Position numbers and translations under genes: made by a program. A model generated the notes under the pieces. It did not search any database, was not told the origin of the DNA, and saw only the letters and a program-made list of their open reading frames with translations. From Bidens hawaiensis (taxonomy: Eukaryota; Streptophyta; Magnoliopsida; Asterales; Asteraceae), in NCBI GenBank assembly GCA_021521415.1, contig JAIQDT010000677.1:434001-498000 (forward strand): a stretch of DNA of 64,000 bases, in the 5' to 3' direction. Shown one piece after another: positions 59,197 through 64,000 of the stretch (its first letter is position 1; the number at the start of each line of letters is the position of its first letter).

Positions 59197-62100
59197 CACT
59201 ACAAAAAAAGTCATCATTAGATACTAAACTTTTAGGGACTGATATATTAGTCTCGAATGCCTAGTATTTGGGACTAATTTATCAGTTACAAATACTATAG
59301 GAGACTGAATTTTTCGCGACAGATGTTAAAGACTGATAATCAATTGCTTACATTATTTGAGACTTAATTTTAGTCACAAATATCTCTAAACAATATAAGG
59401 TTTTGGTGAGAAACTTTTTAGGTACTAAATTTTAGTCCCGAATATTTAATGAAAAATAGCATAAAAATTAGGTGACTAATCTTCAGTCTCTAACATGGAA
59501 GGAACATATTAGAGACTGAAAATCAGTTCTTAATATTTTTAGCCCATATCGTTTAAGGGACTAATATTCAGTATTTGATGTATTTTGTATATGGAAAGAT
59601 CAAGGACTGATTCTTAGTCCCTATTTGTTCGGAGCAAATTCTACAATCTAAGGAAAAAAATATTTGGGGCTAAGAATCATGTAATGTACCTTTTTTCTAG
59701 GACTGATTTTCAATCTCTAATATAGTTGTTGATGAAGTAATTTGGTACTAATATATAGTCTCTAATAACCGGTGGATATTAGGACTATTCTTTAGTCTTC
59801 CATACATCATCATCACTTCATTCATATAGTGTCTACACTTTTAGGGACTGATATATTAGTCTCGAGTACCTAGTAATTTGGACTGATATGATTTGTTTTG
59901 ATTTCTATTAGCACTAAAGATTATTTTAACTGTGCTAATGTGATTTTGAGGTGACGTCAATTTAATATATTTCCATATTTGTTAAAGTTAATAACTAACA
60001 AATTAAGATGTAATAATAATTACCGTGTAGCACTACAAATGAAAAATCAGCCACACAATTTTCATAATTATTGCAAAAAATCTATAAGTTTTACAATGAA
60101 AAACACACCGGAGGTTGTAATGCATAATAACTATAATGAATGGTTAGTTTTGGACTGGTTTTTCAGTCACTATCATTATTTGAGACTAAATTTCAGATAC
60201 AAATAAATATTGAAAATATTAGGTTTATACGGGAAACTTATTGATTTGAGTCTCAAACATATCTGTTTGAGAGTAGATGATGAAAATTCAAATTTTGGTC
60301 TTTAATTTTCAATATATAAATTTCTTAATAGATTATTCTTATACAATGATATAAGAATTGAGAAATTATGACTTAAAAAAACCTACTTTAGTAAATAATT
60401 TTCAAACAACTCATTTTGGTAAATAATTTTTCCTAGCACTATTTTGGATAAAGGCTCATCAATAGTGGCTAAGTAGAATTGATGGCCAACTGGCATGCTT
60501 GTCAATAGTTATTTAGAATTAATGATTTTAAACTTTAGTCAATGATGATCGTTGGAGATTGTTAATAGTTTATTTGGGTTATTAATGGTTAATTGAGGCC
60601 ATATATGGATTAATAGGGTCAAAGATTACTAATTAGAGTTATTGATTATATATTAGGGTTAATGATGGTCTATTAGGCCTTGATAGCCAATATTGGTTGA
60701 TTACAACCAATCAGGGCTATTATAACACTTAAGGCCCCCATACAACTAATACAAATATGCATGACACATTATAAATTATTAGGATAATATATGCTGGTCA
60801 ACAAAAGTCAACTAGGATAATCAACATAGTAAATTGAGAGTTGCATAATTAATCAGATTTTAACATTTTAAGACCTATATTATGTATGTTTATGAGTCAT
60901 TCATGATAATTCATGGTCATAATTTATCAAATCTAACATGCTATGACCCAACACGATCAAATAACGACCATTATGCGTGGCTATGAGCCATTAATAATTG
61001 TTCATGGTCATAACTAATCAAATCTAACATGATAAGATATGATCTTATCTAATAATGCCATTATGCATGTCTATGAGCTATTATCTCTTAAGAGTCAACA
61101 TAAGTGGTCGAGAGGAGACTTACTTTATTATAATTCATACGATACTTAAACAACGTGTAAACAATATATTTGTAGTAATTAGTTTTTGACACTGGTATTC
61201 TCAATTACATGTGGCAATCTTAACCTAATGCATTTAAAATGGGTTTGTTTGGGTTGATTTTTTTTGGTTCGGTTCATTTGTCGGGTTTTTATTTTTTATT
61301 AGTTTTTTAACAAGGATAGCGGAGGAACCATTTTAGTTTTTTACATGTGTTTTTTTTTATTAATATTTTAAGTTATGAATTTTTTTGGGATTTTTGATTT
61401 TAATAAAAAAATATTACAATCGTTATAGAAAAATTCACCATTAATAATAAAAAAATCATGACCCAAAATATAAATTAAAAATAAAAAAGTAAGGAAAGTA
61501 AAATGTTTTCTCTATTGTCATCGTTTAAAAAAACCGACCCGAAACCCGTTTCGACCTAGGCCCGTTCTGACCAGGACCCGTTCAGACCCAAACCTGATGA
61601 CCCTGACCCGTTCGATTCGAACCAAAATAACCCTTTCTTAATTGGCTCATTCTGACCCTAACTTGTTTCGTCTTTAACCCGTTCCGACCCATGACTCGTT
61701 TCATCCCAACCCAACTCATTTGTCACCCCTACTTTTAATAGGATGATGATGAAAATAATAACATAATTGTTTCAAAAAGCTTTTGTTATAAACGATGATA
61801 GTAAATCATTAGACAATAAAAATAATAGTAATACATTTTACATATCTGATATAAACAAGTATATAATCAAAATTTTGAATGGAATAACCTTATCTATTTT
61901 AACATATTATTATTCACAATATCAACGCAACTCTAAACTATTCCAACTGATCATCAAGAAATACGGGATGTATACCCACGTTCCCTCCAAATTATTAATT
62001 CCCCTCACTGCTTTGAACTCGTGCAACCGGCGCTCTCGAAGTCATTCGCGGACATATTTGAGGTACCAATTGAACTAATTTGAAGCTTTAAACAGTACAT

Positions 62101-62841
62101 GCATCTTATATGTGTACATTTATCGGATAGTTAGAAAGTGGTTGGTATTAGATTTTAGGTTTTTTTTAACATAATTAGTTATAATCTGAAATTTTGATTT
62201 CCCTAAGATTGTTATTATTTGATATTTGTGATTATTATTTATGAATTTCCCGATTGTTATTATTTGATATTTTTTTATTATAATTTTTGAATTTCCCCCC
62301 TTTATACAAAAGTGTGTTTGTGAAAATATGTGTATGTTCTTGTGAAATTAGAATTTGTAAACTTGTGATTATTATTACTGTTGTGAATTAGTATCGATGC
62401 AAATCACAAATATGAATTATTAACAAATAATAATTAGAAACATCCAAATGAATAGGCACCCTTATGGCTTCATGTTTGTATCACGCTATAAGTTGTTTTT
62501 TGTTAATGTTTTAGTTGGCTCGTGAGGCATAGGCTGGTCTTACTATTAGCAAGACATTAGATTGGAAAATATCTCAGATGTTAATCCTTTTTATGTTTTT
62601 ATCTAGTTATAGTGTTAAATTATTTGTGATTTAGTTTAATTATATATATGGGTTCATGTCTCTATGTATGTATATTACAACTTGTTTATGCCTTGTTATG
62701 AATTCTGAACTTTTTGAAAAAATCGTTAGACCCTGTTTTTGATTTTTTTTCAACCCAACCTCATTTTACCTCATTTTAGTTAATATGTACAGAATGTTAA
62801 ATTCTTGTTGATATATGTTTGATGTTAAGTAGAATTTTGCA

Positions 62842-62982
62842 ATGAATTTGGATAAGAGCTGGACTAAAATCACGAATAAGGTCGATCCAATGTTCATTAG
62901 AGGAGCGTTCACTTTTGCTAAAAGGGCTGAAACGTACGCTGACAGTGAAGGTCGAATACATTGTCCATGTAAAAAATATTGA
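62842..62982 (+). pseudogene. Transposase-associated domain fragment
   Basis: ATG at 62842 opens 46 residues, MNLDKSWTKI at the start and GRIHCPCKKY before a TGA. This matches the MDxSW...CPC pattern of the PF13963-type domain found next to plant CACTA transposases. The usual second half with further Cys residues is missing from this frame. A donor-like GT (within CCATGTAAAAA) could mean splicing rather than a stop. Confidence 0.55.
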
Positions 62983-63494
62983 TATTCAACATTCTAACGT
63001 CGTTGTAGATGATTTTATTGATGATGAGATGAATGATTCTTATCACAGTATGGAAGAAATTAGTCCAGAGCCAAGTCAAAATGATTCAGACAGTGATGAG
63101 TCAACTAATGAGATAGAAAATGTTGAGTCGGACAATGATGTTTTGTAATGTTTATTTGTTTTATAAACATAACTGTTACTATTAGTGTTTTCTTTTATTT
63201 CTATTATTTCTTTTCATGCATCTTTTATTTGATTTACTTTTATGCTTCTTTTAGGTGTTTTGATTGAATATATAAGTGATTGGCTGTAGAGTAAGTTTGT
63301 TTGGTTGTATATGAAGTTATTAAATTGAATTTATTTTTTTATCATAATATTTTGGTATTTATTGATTAATATTTTGGTGCATCTAGAGAACTAATTCATA
63401 GATATTACATTCTTTTTTATTTTGACTTGTAATGCTTTATAATGTATATAAGTATATATTCTCAGGTTAACTAGCACTATCAATTTCTCTGCAG

Positions 63495-63676
63495 GATGTG
63501 GATTTTTATGTTGGTGATGATGGCTACAGTTTGCACAAGAAAGAGATCTGAAGAAGAAGATTCCGAACAACGTACACTGCAGTCTTGCGTCGATGGAAGT
63601 GAATATGAAAGAAGACCACGTTCAACACGTAAGCGCAATCGTCATTTGTCCAACACTCAAGCCACTCAAGCTACTG
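63495..63676 (+). CDS. Possible exon of the CACTA element's second gene
   Basis: The segment lies between a CTCTGCAG acceptor-like site and a G|GTAAGT donor. It is open throughout, with a basic Arg/Ser-rich run (RRPRSTRKRNRH). Such segments occur in TNPA-like or transposase products, but there is no clear family match. Confidence 0.3.
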
Positions 63677-64000
63677 GTAAGTTTCAAAGAAACGTGTTTA
63701 CGTGTTATGTATAGTCCACTATTCATATTTGCTTAATTAGTATAAACTTAGACTAATTGAAATGGGCAATTGGGGAATTATGTTATTGGACTAAGTATTT
63801 ATCTTTTATATATCTTGTGATCTTCCATGGTAAAATGGACGGGGCAGGTTCGGCACGGTAACGAGTCAGAATGGTTTTTGGATCAAGATGGGATCAGGTT
63901 AAGACGGGTTTTGGGTAACAATGGTTCCATGACTGGGTTCGGGTCAGAAATATCCAATTGAAAAAGTGTCAATTTTTGTTTGATCTAGAACGGGTTTTGA

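Larger units (their letters stand above)
59197..64000 (+). mobile_element. CACTA (En/Spm) transposon, 5' part, runs off the window
   Basis: Starts with CACTACAAAAAAAG, the classic CACTA terminus. About 59210-59900 is filled with subterminal repeats built on TTAGGGACTGATATATTAG and GGACTAAT-like words in both orientations. At 62842 a peptide begins like the transposase-associated domain of plant CACTA proteins. No right terminus is seen, so the element continues past 64000 or has lost that end. The 3-bp target duplication cannot be checked. Confidence 0.75.

Overview
This is a plant nuclear window: spliced genes with GT-AG introns, AT-rich intergenic DNA and dense transposable elements. The genes and Tat-type retrotransposons look eudicot. 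An Asteraceae origin is plausible from the repeat types, but I could not test it. No bacterial-style operons, CRISPR arrays or rRNA genes were seen.

Layout. 1-900 holds the remnant of an LTR in reverse orientation, with a cluster of CpG-rich palindromes. 1915-14424 is a complete 12.5-kb Ty3/gypsy (Tat lineage) retrotransposon on the minus strand with a CCTGG target duplication. Its two 1,019-bp LTRs look identical by eye. It carries gag-protease-RT-dual RNase H-integrase, broken by two frameshifts, plus a five-exon antisense gene on the plus strand with its own promoter. 15097-17858 (+) holds the 3' exons of a PLP-dependent Orn/Lys/Arg decarboxylase. 18534-25576 (-) is a complete 25-exon SEC3 exocyst gene. 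27046-29186 (-) is a DUF616 (TOD1/MUCI70-like) pseudogene. 31719-32993 is a 1.3-kb foldback Mutator-like element inserted 31 bp before an ELO-like membrane protein gene (33025-33870, +). 33871-42200 is mostly intergenic and holds a Stowaway MITE, a second LTR remnant, and a 2.7-kb solo LTR nested inside a hAT MITE. 42577-45290 (+) is the small subunit of carbamoyl-phosphate synthetase (10 exons), with a reading-frame problem in its transit peptide. 47262-48480 (+) is a thaumatin-like (PR-5) pseudogene. 49280-58788 (+) is a second Tat-family element with a CAAGG target duplication. It has lost almost all of pol but keeps gag and a decayed copy of the antisense gene. From 59197 to the window end is the 5' part of a CACTA (En/Spm) transposon.

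How the parts relate. The two Tat elements belong to one family: same LTR ends (TGAAGA...TCTTCA), same primer-binding site and polypurine tract, and the same layout of gag, pol, tandem repeats, antisense gene and tandem repeats. One is nearly autonomous and the other is an internal deletion derivative. The most interesting feature is the antisense gene. In the first element it reads open for 914 codons across four short introns, behind a TATA box and a G-box that the second element also has. The host genes are ordinary single-copy housekeeping or membrane genes. Several carry copies of one repeat family (degenerate GTTCGTTTA motifs) in their introns.
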